Shown here: positions 24,464-31,211 of the stretch, in pieces
Numbering within the stretch: the stretch's first letter is position 1
Layout of the letters: each line of letters opens with the position of its first letter
Origin: an uncultured Clostridia bacterium
GTDB lineage: Bacteria; Bacillota; Clostridia; Oscillospirales; Oscillospiraceae
DNA length: 33,946 nt
Assembly: GCA_945486035.1 (NCBI GenBank)
Contig: CALYTB010000009.1
Span: forward strand, 1 to 33,946
Direction of reading: 5' to 3'
The notes under the pieces: generated by a model
What the model was told of the DNA's origin: nothing
The model's input: the letters and a program-made list of their open reading frames with translations, nothing else
The model's database searches: none
Made by a program: the position numbers and the translations under genes

Positions 24464-25030
24464 ATGGGAGATTGGCAGACACTGAAAGCTGCTTGTGAAA
24501 ACTGTAATCGCTGCAGATTGGCATCCACGCGGCATCATGTGGTGTTTGGAGTCGGGAATCCTGATGCGGACATCATGTTCGTAGGGGAAGGTCCGGGGGA
24601 GCAGGAGGATCTTCGCGGAGAACCCTTTGTCGGGCCAGCTGGATTGCTGCTGGACGATATGCTCTCCATCATCGACCTGAACCGAAAAACCAATTGCTAT
24701 ATAGCAAATATAGTCAAATGCCGCCCTCCAAAGAATCGGGACCCGGAGGACGATGAACAGGATTGCTGTATCGGTTTCCTGCAGGAACAGATTTCCCTTG
24801 TCCGTCCGAAAATTCTGGTGTGTCTTGGACGTATTGCAGCCCAGAAGCTGATCGATCCCTATTTCAGGATCACCAGAGAACACGGCAAATGGATCCTTCG
24901 GGATAATACTTGGATTGGCGCGACTTATCACCCCTCCGCGCTGCTGCGGGATGTGAATAAGCGCCCGGAGGCTTTTGACGATCTGATCTCGATTCGCGAA
25001 AAGCTTCGGGAGGTAAATGCAAGGGTTTGA
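24464..25030 (+). CDS. Family 4 uracil-DNA glycosylase
   Basis: A 188-residue iron-sulfur glycosylase. It has the N-terminal CENCNRCRLA cluster (cysteines 11, 14, 17), the water-activating motif GEGPGEQEDL (residues 41-50), FVGPAGLLLD, IVKCRPPKNRDP with Cys86, Cys101/Cys102, and the C-terminal HPSALLR loop. The 4Fe-4S cluster is likely bound by four of these cysteines. It removes uracil from DNA. ATG 24464 lies 2 bases after the carboxypeptidase-like gene and follows AAGGAG. It is upstream of tRNA-Thr. Confidence 0.95.
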   Translation: MGDWQTLKAACENCNRCRLASTRHHVVFGVGNPDADIMFVGEGPGEQEDLRGEPFVGPAGLLLDDMLSIIDLNRKTNCYIANIVKCRPPKNRDPEDDEQDCCIGFLQEQISLVRPKILVCLGRIAAQKLIDPYFRITREHGKWILRDNTWIGATYHPSALLRDVNKRPEAFDDLISIREKLREVNARV

Positions 25031-25039
25031 AAATCACAG

Positions 25040-25068
25040 TTGACATTTGGCTGAATATCCGATATACT
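25040..25068 (+). promoter_or_regulatory. Promoter of tRNA-Thr
   Basis: TTGACA (25040-25045), a 17-base spacer and TATACT (25063-25068), 17 bases before the tRNA. Confidence 0.88.
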
Positions 25069-25084
25069 GTACTGGCTGAAGGAT

Positions 25085-25160
25085 GCTAGTGTAGCACAGT
25101 CGGTAGTGCATCTCACTCGTAATGAGAAGGTCGCCTGTTCGAGTCAGGTCACTAGCTCCA
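25085..25160 (+). tRNA. tRNA-Thr (anticodon CGT)
   Basis: A 76-base cloverleaf. The acceptor arms are GCTAGTG and CACTAGC with discriminator T and encoded CCA. The anticodon arm TCTCA/TGAGA closes the loop CTCGTAA, giving anticodon CGT, which reads ACG. T-arm GCCTG/CAGGT has the TTCGAGT loop. Its 3' 47 bases are repeated at 31699-31745, which marks it as the integration site of the 6.6 kb element. Confidence 0.95.
25114..25160 (+). repeat. attL core, 47 bp direct repeat with attR
   Basis: This stretch, tRNA positions 30-76, is identical over 47 bases to 31699-31745. It runs from the anticodon stem to the CCA end, a common target of tyrosine recombinases. Confidence 0.95.
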
Positions 25161-25161
25161 C

Positions 25162-25198
25162 AAAAACCGCCGTTTTCACCACGAAAACGGCGGTTTTT
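25162..25198 (+). terminator. Terminator after tRNA-Thr, element copy
   Basis: A 16-bp perfect stem (25162-25177 with 25183-25198) with loop ACCAC and T-run. The stretch 25161-25210 is a diverged copy of 31746-31795, so the element carries its own version of the tRNA terminator. Confidence 0.92.
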
Positions 25199-25221
25199 CT
25201 AACTTTTTGGGATAGTACAAA

Positions 25222-25265
25222 CCCGCTCCGATTTGCCATGGCTACCATTTGGCTACCGGAGCGGG
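25222..25265 (-). terminator. Possible int terminator enclosing arm sites
   Basis: An inverted repeat CCCGCTCCG/CGGAGCGGG (25222-25230 with 25257-25265) has a 26-base loop. It lies just after the int stop. The loop contains the integrase arm-type repeats. The T-run is weak (TTTG), so terminator function is uncertain. Confidence 0.4.
25239..25257 (+). repeat. Left arm-type integrase sites
   Basis: TGGCTACCATTTGGCTACC holds two TGGCTACC copies 11 bases apart. The same 19 bases occur near attR at 31562-31580. Paired short repeats inside both ends are typical arm sites for the integrase N-terminal domain. Confidence 0.7.
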
Positions 25266-25277
25266 ATTTTTTCGTTT

Positions 25278-26567
25278 TCAGGCGTGTTTTACCAGCATGG
25301 ATTCCAGCGCACCAACGGCCTTGCGGTCAGTCTCTTGGAGGGCGTGGGCGTAGATATTCATGGTGGTGCTGGCCTGAGCGTGGCCCAGTCTGGCGGACAC
25401 TGTACGCACGTCCTGCTTGCTGGCGATCAGCAGCGTGGCGGAGGTGTGGCGCAGTCCATGGAAGGGAATGGCCGGCAGCTGCTCGTCTGGCTTCTTATCT
25501 TCGTTGTACCGGGCTATGGTGTCCTGAAATGCGGAATAGGGAGTGGAGTAGGACATCTGCTTCCCATTGTCCTGAATGAACAGCCATTCGGCTCCCTGCC
25601 AGTAGTCACCGACAGACAGCCGGTACTTGAGCCGCTCGTGCTTCATGGCCTTTATCCGCTGGGTCAGGAAATGGGGGATCGCCACCGTCCGCCGGGAAGT
25701 CTTGGTCTTCGGCTCCTTGACGATCTGCTGCCCCGCCACCACGCTGACGGCCTTGGATACGGTGACAGTGTCGTTTTCAAAGTCGATATCCGACCATTCG
25801 AGGGCAAGCAATTCTCCCTTCCGCAGACCACCGTATATTGCCAGATTGAACAGCACCCGGATTTGTTCCGGGATTTCTTTTGTCCGCTCGTAGTCGCCAA
25901 CGGTGTAGTCAATGCCGGTGTCATCGGTGCGCTTGTGGCCTTTGGTCTTTACCTTGTAGGGCTGCTCAATATAGTCCAAAAAGGTGGCGGCCTGTTCCGG
26001 GGTGAAGAATTCCACCTTGTCCGCTGCGCATTCCCCCACGCTGCGCACCTTATCCATCGGGTTCTTCTCGATGATCTCCCATTCTACAGCGGTGCGCAGG
26101 ACGGAGGAAAGCACATCCTGGGTCTTTTTGATGGTGGCACGGGAGTAGCCGCCGGGTTTGCCGTCCTTCCTGGCTCCGTCTTTGGTCATGGCGGCGAAGG
26201 TGCTGTTTAGGGTGGCGGGGCGCAGCTCGGACAGCTTCAGGTGTCCAATGACCGGGAGTATCTTTTCGTCCAGCTCCGTTTTGTACTTCTCCACGGTTCC
26301 CGGCTGGAGCTTCTGGGGGGCGTATTCCCGGAACCAGCGGTCTGTAAATTCCTTCAGGGTGATCTTTCTGCCATCCATGGCGATGCCGTTTTTTATATTC
26401 GCCTCAAACTGGCGGGCGAATTCCTCCACGGCCTTTTGCCGCTTCTTGGGGGTCAGCGCAGGATCAGGAGTATAGCTGATGGTTTCAATCAGCTTTTTGC
26501 CGTATATGTCCCTTCCAAGGCTCACAGTGATCTGATAGGAGCCGCTGCGTTCTTTAATCGATGCCAT
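25278..26567 (-). CDS. int: Tyrosine integrase
   Basis: A 429-residue integrase of the Tn916/phage type. The N-terminal AP2-like arm-binding domain is about residues 1-60, the SAM-like core-binding domain about 70-175, and the catalytic domain about 185-420. Catalytic residues are Arg249 in YGGLRKGEL, His370 and Arg373 in FHGLRHTSATLL, His396 in LGHAQASTT and the nucleophile Tyr406 in MNIYAHAL. It reads toward attL and its start overlaps the repressor stop by 14 bases, so both are made from the repressor promoter. The target is the 3' end of tRNA-Thr. Confidence 0.96.
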   Translation of the reverse strand: MASIKERSGSYQITVSLGRDIYGKKLIETISYTPDPALTPKKRQKAVEEFARQFEANIKNGIAMDGRKITLKEFTDRWFREYAPQKLQPGTVEKYKTELDEKILPVIGHLKLSELRPATLNSTFAAMTKDGARKDGKPGGYSRATIKKTQDVLSSVLRTAVEWEIIEKNPMDKVRSVGECAADKVEFFTPEQAATFLDYIEQPYKVKTKGHKRTDDTGIDYTVGDYERTKEIPEQIRVLFNLAIYGGLRKGELLALEWSDIDFENDTVTVSKAVSVVAGQQIVKEPKTKTSRRTVAIPHFLTQRIKAMKHERLKYRLSVGDYWQGAEWLFIQDNGKQMSYSTPYSAFQDTIARYNEDKKPDEQLPAIPFHGLRHTSATLLIASKQDVRTVSARLGHAQASTTMNIYAHALQETDRKAVGALESMLVKHA

Positions 26568-27294
26568 AAATCACAGATTCACCTTCGTTCGTTAAAAAAT
26601 TCTCTAGCGGGTATTTTTCTTTCAAATAGTCGTTGAAATCGTCGCAGAATGATCTCCGGTAATAGTCTGATGCTGCTGAATTTGTTAATACATGTGATTT
26701 TCTCTCACGTATTAGTTCCGCTCCAAATTGTACTCTTTCATCCGATGATTTCGAATCATTCCATTTTTTTGCATTTTCGTTATGCTTTTTTATTAGCTTG
26801 CGAAAATTAATGTACTCAAAAAAAGGAGCAATTGTTTTATTATTCGCAGGATCAGAATTAAATGTGAAATCAATGAATTCATCTACCAATTCGCACGCTA
26901 ATTTTGGATGATTTATGTAGTCATTATATTGACGATTGTTTCCGTCCTGCTTCCCTATGCAGTGCATGGTGGACATGCTTTGTTCACTAAGACCTGTGAA
27001 TTCACAGGCGGCTTTTATATCAGCGATAGGGGATTTAATAGCAGACAATCCAAGAAGGAAATCCGTGGATACACCAAAGAATCTTGACAGTTCGATGATG
27101 GTTGCACAGTCTGGGGAGCGTGGCTCTGCTCCGTTTTTTCTACCGTTGATGTATTCCGAAATTGCAGATTGCTTGATACCTGTCTGTTCTGCCAGCTGTG
27201 ATTGGTTAATTCCTCTGCTGCTTATCAAGTCGCCAAGACGTTCCCCAAAGGTCAGTCCGTCAATGCCTTGCGTTAGCCATTCTTTTTTCGCCAT
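26554..27294 (-). CDS. XRE-family repressor
   Basis: A 246-residue CI-like protein. An N-terminal HTH_3 domain (about residues 15-80) reads GERLGDLISSRGINQSQLAEQTGIKQSAISEYINGRK...LSRFFGVSTDFLLG. The rest is polar and asparagine- and lysine-rich, with no protease motif, so it is not a LexA-type cleavable repressor. The coding sequence is clearly richer in A and T than the neighbouring genes, a sign of separate origin. Its promoter (27389-27417) has a palindrome in the spacer, as expected for self-control. Confidence 0.9.
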   Translation of the reverse strand: MAKKEWLTQGIDGLTFGERLGDLISSRGINQSQLAEQTGIKQSAISEYINGRKNGAEPRSPDCATIIELSRFFGVSTDFLLGLSAIKSPIADIKAACEFTGLSEQSMSTMHCIGKQDGNNRQYNDYINHPKLACELVDEFIDFTFNSDPANNKTIAPFFEYINFRKLIKKHNENAKKWNDSKSSDERVQFGAELIRERKSHVLTNSAASDYYRRSFCDDFNDYLKEKYPLENFLTNEGESVIYGID

Positions 27295-27388
27295 AGGTCA
27301 CACCCCTAGATTCTTAAAAAAGATAATTTCAAGCAAGGAAATCCGCAAAAATATTTTCTGGTGAAAAATGGGTATTTCCTATATCTTT

Positions 27389-27417
27389 ATGTTACAATAT
27401 CCGCAGACGGATGTCAA
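27389..27417 (-). promoter_or_regulatory. Repressor promoter with internal palindromic operator
   Basis: Leftward TTGACA (27412-27417), a 17-base spacer and TAACAT (27389-27394). The spacer contains the palindrome ATCCG-CAGA-CGGAT (27399-27412). A rightward extended -10 TGTTACAAT (27390-27398) overlaps the same stretch and may start the early operon, giving a classical lysogeny-type switch. Confidence 0.65.
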
Positions 27418-27455
27418 TTGTTATTTTTATCTTATATAAGAATGGAGGTCTTTTA

Positions 27456-27614
27456 ATGAACTACGAAAAGAAGAAATCTGCGGCAGAGGCACGGAATGCC
27501 TATGCTAGAAGGTGGCGGGCGGCAAATAAGGATAAGGTGCGAGCCATTAATGAACGATACTGGATTCGCAGAGCAGAAAAGGAGGCAACTGCACAGAAAG
27601 AACGAAGGGGGTAA
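27456..27614 (+). CDS. Small basic phage-type protein
   Basis: A 52-residue, highly charged protein (MNYEKKKSAAEARNAYARRWRAANKDKVRAINERYW...). ATG 27456 follows GGAGG by 7 bases. Short Lys/Arg-rich proteins with a WR..N..K...AN.RYW pattern are common in the early region of Firmicute prophages; their role is unknown. First gene of the rightward operon. Confidence 0.7.
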   Translation: MNYEKKKSAAEARNAYARRWRAANKDKVRAINERYWIRRAEKEATAQKERRG

Positions 27615-27617
27615 ATG

Positions 27618-27833
27618 ATGTCCAATATGCTAACAATTCTTCAGGTACTCGAGCGGCTGAAAGCGGATGATATGCCGATGTCTGAGTACGCTTTGCGCCT
27701 GCTGGTAAGGAAGGGATCAATCCCGGTTAGGTATGCCGGTAAGAAGGCTTTGATTTATTACCCCAATGTTATCAGCTACCTCCAGTGTTCGGACGGCTGC
27801 GACAATCGCCCGGTGGCATCCGGGAAGGGCTGA
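27618..27833 (+). CDS. Excisionase-like small HTH protein
   Basis: A 71-residue protein, MSNMLTILQVLERLKADDMPMSEYALRLLVRKGSIPVRYAGKKALIYYPNVISYL. The pattern of a helix-turn-helix with a following basic wing (LRLLVRKGSIPVRYAGKK) matches MerR-like/Xis HTH_17 proteins. Two ATGs lie in a row; 27618 has the better spacing (6 bases) to AGGGGG. In this place it may direct excision with int or act on early genes. Confidence 0.7.
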   Translation: MSNMLTILQVLERLKADDMPMSEYALRLLVRKGSIPVRYAGKKALIYYPNVISYLQCSDGCDNRPVASGKG

Positions 27834-27848
27834 TTGGAGGTGGAGCGT

Positions 27849-28061
27849 TTGAACCAAACAGAACGAATCCTCCGCCACCTGGAGACGTGCGGCAGCATCA
27901 GCAGCCTGGAAGCAATGCAGGAATACGGGATCATGCGGCTGGCCTCCCGGATCAATGACCTCAAGAAAGCCGGTTACCCCATCCGGCGGGAGATGGTCAC
28001 CCGGATGAATCGCTATGGCGAGACGGTCACAATCGCCCGGTATTCCCTTTCTGGGAGGTGA
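27849..28061 (+). CDS. Phage-type winged helix-turn-helix protein
   Basis: A 70-residue protein, MNQTERILRHLETCGSISSLEAMQEYGIMRLASRINDLKKAGYPIRREMVTRMNRYGE. It has the form of the helix-turn-helix family frequently met in phage replication regions (HTH_55 type). TTG 27849 lies 8 bases after GGAGG (27836-27840) and is preferred to the TTG at 27834. Confidence 0.7.
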   Translation: MNQTERILRHLETCGSISSLEAMQEYGIMRLASRINDLKKAGYPIRREMVTRMNRYGETVTIARYSLSGR

Positions 28062-28723
28062 TCTGTACGGCACGAAAGAAACAGGAAACGCTTGTACTGT
28101 TCCCGGAAGTCATGGCTATCACCCGGAAATTCTCAGATGAACAATTCGGTGTTCTCATGCGTGCCGCTTTCTCGTATCGCTTCGGAGGTGATGCGTATTC
28201 TGGGGATGACGTGGCGGTAGATGTGGCGTTTCAAGCGGTTGCAAGCCAGATTGACAGATACATAGCGTTCTGCGATACACAATCGACGAACGCAAAGGGA
28301 AAAGCAGTACAGCCAAGTGCAGCCAAGTACAGCCAAAGTCAGCCAAGTGACCCTCCTATCCATGTCCAGTCCATATCCAATCCATATCCTATCCAATCCA
28401 ATGAGAGTAAGGCGGACAAGCCGCCCGCACCAACCAAAATAACCAGAAAACCTCATGGTGAATTTGGCTGGGTCAAGCTCACCGATGACGAATACAACCG
28501 CCTGATAAATGACCTTGGAGAGGCTGAGGTCAAGCGGTGTATCGCTTATGTCGATGAGTCAGCGCAGGCTACCGGGAATAAAAACAAGTGGCGGGACTGG
28601 AACCTTGTGGTCAGGAAATGCCATAAGCAGGGCTGGGGAATGAATCAGCAGCAGAAAAAAGGGGGCTATGAGAGCGGTGTTGACCGTCTGGCCCGATTGT
28701 ATATGGAGGAATTCGGCGAATGA
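28058..28723 (+). CDS. Phage/satellite replication initiator (DUF6291-like N-terminus)
   Basis: Up to 221 residues. The N-terminal part, LVLFPEVMAITRKFSDEQFGVLMRAAFSYRFGGD..., resembles DUF6291; the C-terminal part GEFGWVKLTDDEYNRLINDLGEAEVKRCIAYVDESAQATGN..W..WNLVVRKCHKQGWG resembles the ends of phage replisome organisers. A linker between them (about residues 85-125) carries two tandem repeat arrays in DNA, likely origin iterons. The start is odd: a perfect GGAGGTGATC (28054-28063) precedes codon ACG 28067 by 8 bases, followed by GCA CGA AAG AAA, as if ATG had become ACG. GTG 28058 is inside the ribosome site. The real start is therefore undecided. Confidence 0.8.
   Translation: MICTARKKQETLVLFPEVMAITRKFSDEQFGVLMRAAFSYRFGGDAYSGDDVAVDVAFQAVASQIDRYIAFCDTQSTNAKGKAVQPSAAKYSQSQPSDPPIHVQSISNPYPIQSNESKADKPPAPTKITRKPHGEFGWVKLTDDEYNRLINDLGEAEVKRCIAYVDESAQATGNKNKWRDWNLVVRKCHKQGWGMNQQQKKGGYESGVDRLARLYMEEFGE
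28311..28350 (+). repeat. Four 10-bp direct repeats (candidate iterons, array A)
   Basis: Four units AGCCAAGTGC, AGCCAAGTAC, AGCCAAAGTC and AGCCAAGTGA stand head to tail. Ten bases is not a multiple of three, so the protein is not repeated in register, which points to DNA-level selection. Confidence 0.85.
28359..28402 (+). repeat. Four 11-bp direct repeats (candidate iterons, array B)
   Basis: Units TCCATGTCCAG, TCCATATCCAA, TCCATATCCTA and TCCAATCCAAT follow array A by 8 bases. Again the period is not a multiple of three. Confidence 0.8.
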
Positions 28724-29262
28724 CCAAACAAGACACATACCAAGTGCTTGCAACCTTGCAGGCGTTTTACCCGGACTCTTTCCGTGGGATGACAGATTCC
28801 GCAGCACAGCTGAAGGTAACACTTTGGCAAGAGCAGTTTGCGGACGAACCAGCCACATTGGTGCAGGCAGCAGTTAAGTCCTATGTCTCGACTGACAAGA
28901 AGGGGTTTATGCCTGTTCCTGGGCAGATTAAGGAGCAAATCTCCATTCTCCGAGATCAAGGCGGTTTGAACGAGCAGGACGCATGGGAGCTGGTTACAAA
29001 TGCGCTCCGCAACTCCTCCTATGGCTATATGGAAGAATTTGCCAAGCTTCCTCCAGATGTTCAGAGAGCCGTTGGCAGTCCGAATATGCTGAGAACATGG
29101 GCGGCGGTGAATTTCAGTGAGCTGCAAACAGTAATTGCCTCCAATTTCAAGCGGGATTATCGAGCAATCATGGCTCAGAAAAAGGACTTTGCCAAAATTC
29201 CCGAATCTGTCAAGCAAATAGCTTCCGCCACGAATCTGATTGAGGGGATAAATGAGCAGTAA
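28720..29262 (+). CDS. Helicase loader/inhibitor-like protein (G39P type)
   Basis: A 180-residue protein. The N-terminal region MTKQDTYQVLATLQAFYPDSFRGMTDSAAQLKVTLWQEQFADEPATLVQAAVKSYVSTDKKGFMPVPGQIKEQI is typical of the phage replicative-helicase loader/inhibitor N-terminal domain seen in SPP1 G39P relatives. Its start overlaps the initiator stop by 4 bases (ATGA), so they are coupled. It likely brings the host helicase to the initiator-bound origin. Confidence 0.78.
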   Translation: MTKQDTYQVLATLQAFYPDSFRGMTDSAAQLKVTLWQEQFADEPATLVQAAVKSYVSTDKKGFMPVPGQIKEQISILRDQGGLNEQDAWELVTNALRNSSYGYMEEFAKLPPDVQRAVGSPNMLRTWAAVNFSELQTVIASNFKRDYRAIMAQKKDFAKIPESVKQIASATNLIEGINEQ

Positions 29263-29605
29263 GTCACAGCGCAAGGGCGCATCCGGTGAGCGGGAGCTGG
29301 CGGCCATTCTCCGGGAGCGGGGGTATGATTGCCAGCGGGGCGGCTCCCTGACCTTCGGGGAAATCCCGGATGTGGTCGGCCTCCCTGGTATCCACATGGA
29401 GGTCAAGCGGGCGGAAAAACTGAATGTTGGCGAGGCCATGGAGCAAGCGATCCGGGACAGCCAGCGGATGCAGGACGGTGTTCCGGCTTTGTTCCACAGG
29501 AGAAACAGGAAGCCGTGGCTTGTGACTATGCGTCTTGTGGATTGGCTGGAGTTGTTCGAGGCAAACAAAACGCTCACAAAACACGGACAGCCTCCCGGAA
29601 AATAA
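29252..29605 (+). CDS. PD-(D/E)XK nuclease, Hjc/VRR-NUC-like
   Basis: A 117-residue nuclease. A start region KGASGERELAAILRERGYDCQRGG is followed by Asp40 in EIPDVVG and Glu50-x-Lys52 in HMEVKRAEK, a PD-(D/E)XK triad. Glu13 and Glu15 are extra acidic residues used in Hjc-like resolvases. It overlaps the preceding gene by 11 bases. In phage replication blocks such nucleases resolve branched DNA, so a Holliday-junction role is likely but not proven. Confidence 0.82.
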   Translation: MSSKSQRKGASGERELAAILRERGYDCQRGGSLTFGEIPDVVGLPGIHMEVKRAEKLNVGEAMEQAIRDSQRMQDGVPALFHRRNRKPWLVTMRLVDWLELFEANKTLTKHGQPPGK

Positions 29606-29667
29606 CCGGAAGGCTGGCCTCTGTAGGCAGGAGTTGGGTTGTACCAATTCTGTTATACAGGAGGCTG

Positions 29668-29886
29668 ATGGCGTTGTCAAGTCTGTGGGAATCCCAGATC
29701 GGGTGTCCGTTCTATCGGAACGATGAGAAGCGCAAAATCGTTTGTGAGGGTGTCGGCGAAGCTGAAGCGATTGAACTTCGTTTCCGATACACGCAGGAGC
29801 GCAATAAGCAGATCCGCCTTTTCTGCGCCGGGGATTATGCGAAATGCGAGGTTTTTCGGATGATTTTGGAAAAATACGAGGACTGA
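29668..29886 (+). CDS. Small four-cysteine (zinc-finger-like) phage protein
   Basis: Up to 72 residues. Four cysteines in the order C-(12)-C ... C-(6)-C (CPFYRNDEKRKIVCEG, FCAGDYAKCEVF) look like a zinc-binding fold. The start may be ATG 29668 (only 3 bases from AGGAGG 29659-29664) or TTG 29674 (9 bases). Short proteins of this form are common between replication and late genes of Clostridium prophages. Function unknown. Confidence 0.75.
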   Translation: MALSSLWESQIGCPFYRNDEKRKIVCEGVGEAEAIELRFRYTQERNKQIRLFCAGDYAKCEVFRMILEKYED

Positions 29887-29940
29887 AACAAAACCGGGAA
29901 AAAGCGATATCGGTGACAAACCTACACCGAATCCGGGACA

Positions 29941-29980
29941 AAAACCGCCATGCCTCCGGGGCTGGAAGCGTGGCGGTTTT
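29941..29980. terminator. Bidirectional terminator ending the early operon
   Basis: A stem AAAACCGCCA/TGGCGGTTTT (29941-29950 with 29971-29980), extended by TGC/GCG. It lies between the rightward zinc-finger gene and the leftward gene at 29987-30316. Confidence 0.85.
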
Positions 29981-29986
29981 GAGCTT

Positions 29987-30316
29987 CTAAGCTCTTTTCT
30001 TTTTTCTGGCCCGCTTCTCATGTAGGGCCTCGTTCCATGCCCTATTGATCTGCGCGGCTGCGTTCTCTCCGGCGATCTGTTTCACCCGCTGATAGAGTTC
30101 GTCCATCTGCGCCTCATCGGTGCAGTCAAGAAGGTTGTCAAACTGCCACATAGCGGCAGCGATCCGGGCAAGGGTCTTTGACTTAGGGAGCGCCTTGTTG
30201 ATCTTGAGGACGCCATTGTAGCGGATGAAGCAGAAGCCCTCTCCCCGTAAAGCAAGAATGATCTTCTCTGTTTCGGTCAGCTCCTTGTGGCTGACAAGCT
30301 CATAATTCAATTTCAT
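29987..30316 (-). CDS. Unrecognised element-encoded protein
   Basis: A 109-residue protein with an N-terminal sheet-like segment (MKLNYELVSHKELTETEKIILALRGEGFCFIRYNGVLKI), a helical middle and a strongly basic tail (HEKRARKKKRA). ATG 30316 follows GGAGG by 7 bases. I do not recognise it. It is transcribed leftward, opposite to the replication operon, and may be co-transcribed with the gene at 30442-30720. The basic tail suggests nucleic-acid binding. Confidence 0.7.
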   Translation of the reverse strand: MKLNYELVSHKELTETEKIILALRGEGFCFIRYNGVLKINKALPKSKTLARIAAAMWQFDNLLDCTDEAQMDELYQRVKQIAGENAAAQINRAWNEALHEKRARKKKRA

Positions 30317-30348
30317 GCAGATTCCTCCAGTTTGTTATTGACATTGCG

Positions 30349-30379
30349 GGGAGGCTGGCCTACAATGTAGGCGCCTCCC
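30349..30379. promoter_or_regulatory. Hairpin in the gap between two leftward genes
   Basis: GGAGGC and CCTACA pair with TGTAGG and GCCTCC (30350-30378), with small bulges. There is no T-run either side. A second inverted repeat TTGCATC/GATGCAA (30403-30409 with 30425-30431) lies next to it. The 125-base gap has no gene; these may be processing or regulatory structures. Confidence 0.5.
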
Positions 30380-30441
30380 TGGGTGGGTTGGCGTTAGGCT
30401 CTTTGCATCGTGTCTTGGCGGGCTGATGCAAGGGGCTTTTC

Positions 30442-30720
30442 TTATGCGCTCAGGACAAAGCGGCGGGTGGTGGTCTGTTTGGCGAACCGCTTCCACAGCT
30501 CCGGGGCCGCTTCCTTCAGGGCCTTGCCGTCCAGGAGGCTGCTGGTGACCTCTTTCCAGGTGATCCTGAAGCTGGGGCCGTTCAGCTCGTTCGCCCCGCT
30601 GGCGGTCATGTAGGCTTTCAGATCGTCCTCGGCGGCGGTGATCTCTGTAGCCAGCTCCTCCGCCATGCGGCGAAGCTCCCGAAGGTCGTTAACCTTGGCT
30701 TCCAGTTCGTTCATGCTCAT
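30442..30720 (-). CDS. Small coiled-coil phage-type protein
   Basis: A 92-residue protein. The N-terminal half MSMNELEAKVNDLRELRRMAEELATEITAAEDDLKAYM is a heptad-like coiled coil and the C-terminal half reads ITWKEVTSSLLDGKALKEAAPELWKRFAKQTTTRRFVL. Proteins with this pattern occur widely in Firmicute phage regions and are annotated as hypothetical. ATG 30720 follows AGGAGG by 8 bases. It is read from the leftward promoter of the shared operator region at 30817-30845. Confidence 0.75.
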   Translation of the reverse strand: MSMNELEAKVNDLRELRRMAEELATEITAAEDDLKAYMTASGANELNGPSFRITWKEVTSSLLDGKALKEAAPELWKRFAKQTTTRRFVLSA

Positions 30721-30816
30721 TGTGTGTACCTCCTGTATAATTTGTTCACCCATGTTGTAGCGTTTGAAAGGGGTCGCTTACCGGGTGGCCTCTGTTGTCC
30801 CCTTCGTTCTGGCTAC

Positions 30817-30923
30817 AGAATACTATATCTGCACAGATATATCAAGATGGGATAATTCACAAATATATCTGCGCAAATATGTAGATGTTTTATATTTACG
30901 CAGATATAAAAACGTGGTATAAT
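30817..30923. promoter_or_regulatory. Divergent promoters with three palindromic operators
   Basis: Three related 16-mers lie at 30825-30840 (ATATCTGCACAGATAT, perfect dyad), 30865-30880 and 30892-30907. A leftward promoter TTGATA (30840-30845), 17 bases, TATTCT (30817-30822) encloses the first. A rightward promoter TTTACG (30895-30900), 17 bases, TATAAT (30918-30923, with extended TG) overlaps the third. This is the upstream region of the small probable ribbon-helix-helix protein at 30983. Confidence 0.8.
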
Positions 30924-30982
30924 AATCACACAATGGAATTGCTGTGTGTTTCACGGCACATTGTAGAATGGAGGATTGGAGT

Positions 30983-31177
30983 ATGGCAACCAGCAAGGCT
31001 GCACAGCGTGCCGTAAACAAATACATGAGGGAAAACTATGACCGCGTGAATCTCACCATGCCAAAGGGTAAAAAGGATGCAGTCCAGATTCACGCCGCCC
31101 ATCGTGGTGAAAGCGTGAATGCTTTCATCAATAGGGCAATCGATGAAACCATGGAGCGGGAGGACACAAATAAGTAG
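30983..31177 (+). CDS. Probable ribbon-helix-helix DNA-binding protein
   Basis: A 64-residue protein, MATSKAAQRAVNKYMRENYDRVNLTMPKGKKDAVQIHAAHRGESVNAFINRAIDETMERE. The beta-strand DRVNLTMPKG and the pattern of helices A and B (KKDAVQIHAAHRGESVNAFINRAIDETM) match Arc/CopG-like RHH proteins. ATG 30983 follows GGAGG (30970-30974) by 8 bases. RHH dimers bind palindromes such as those directly upstream, so it probably controls its own gene and the divergent leftward genes. Confidence 0.82.
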   Translation: MATSKAAQRAVNKYMRENYDRVNLTMPKGKKDAVQIHAAHRGESVNAFINRAIDETMEREDTNK

Positions 31178-31211
31178 TTTTTCGCGGGATAATAGCATAA
31201 ATTCAAAGTTC

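Noticed and set aside
25233-26210. 325-codon rightward open frame
   Set aside because: Antisense to the integrase gene, which has complete catalytic motifs.
28311-28402. Tandem repeats considered as CRISPR
   Set aside because: Units are 10-11 bases with no spacers, inside a gene, and no cas genes are present.
29329-29667. Long form of the zinc-finger gene starting inside the nuclease gene
   Set aside because: The upstream part is a shifted reading of the nuclease gene; the AGGAGG at 29659-29664 indicates a start at 29668 or 29674.
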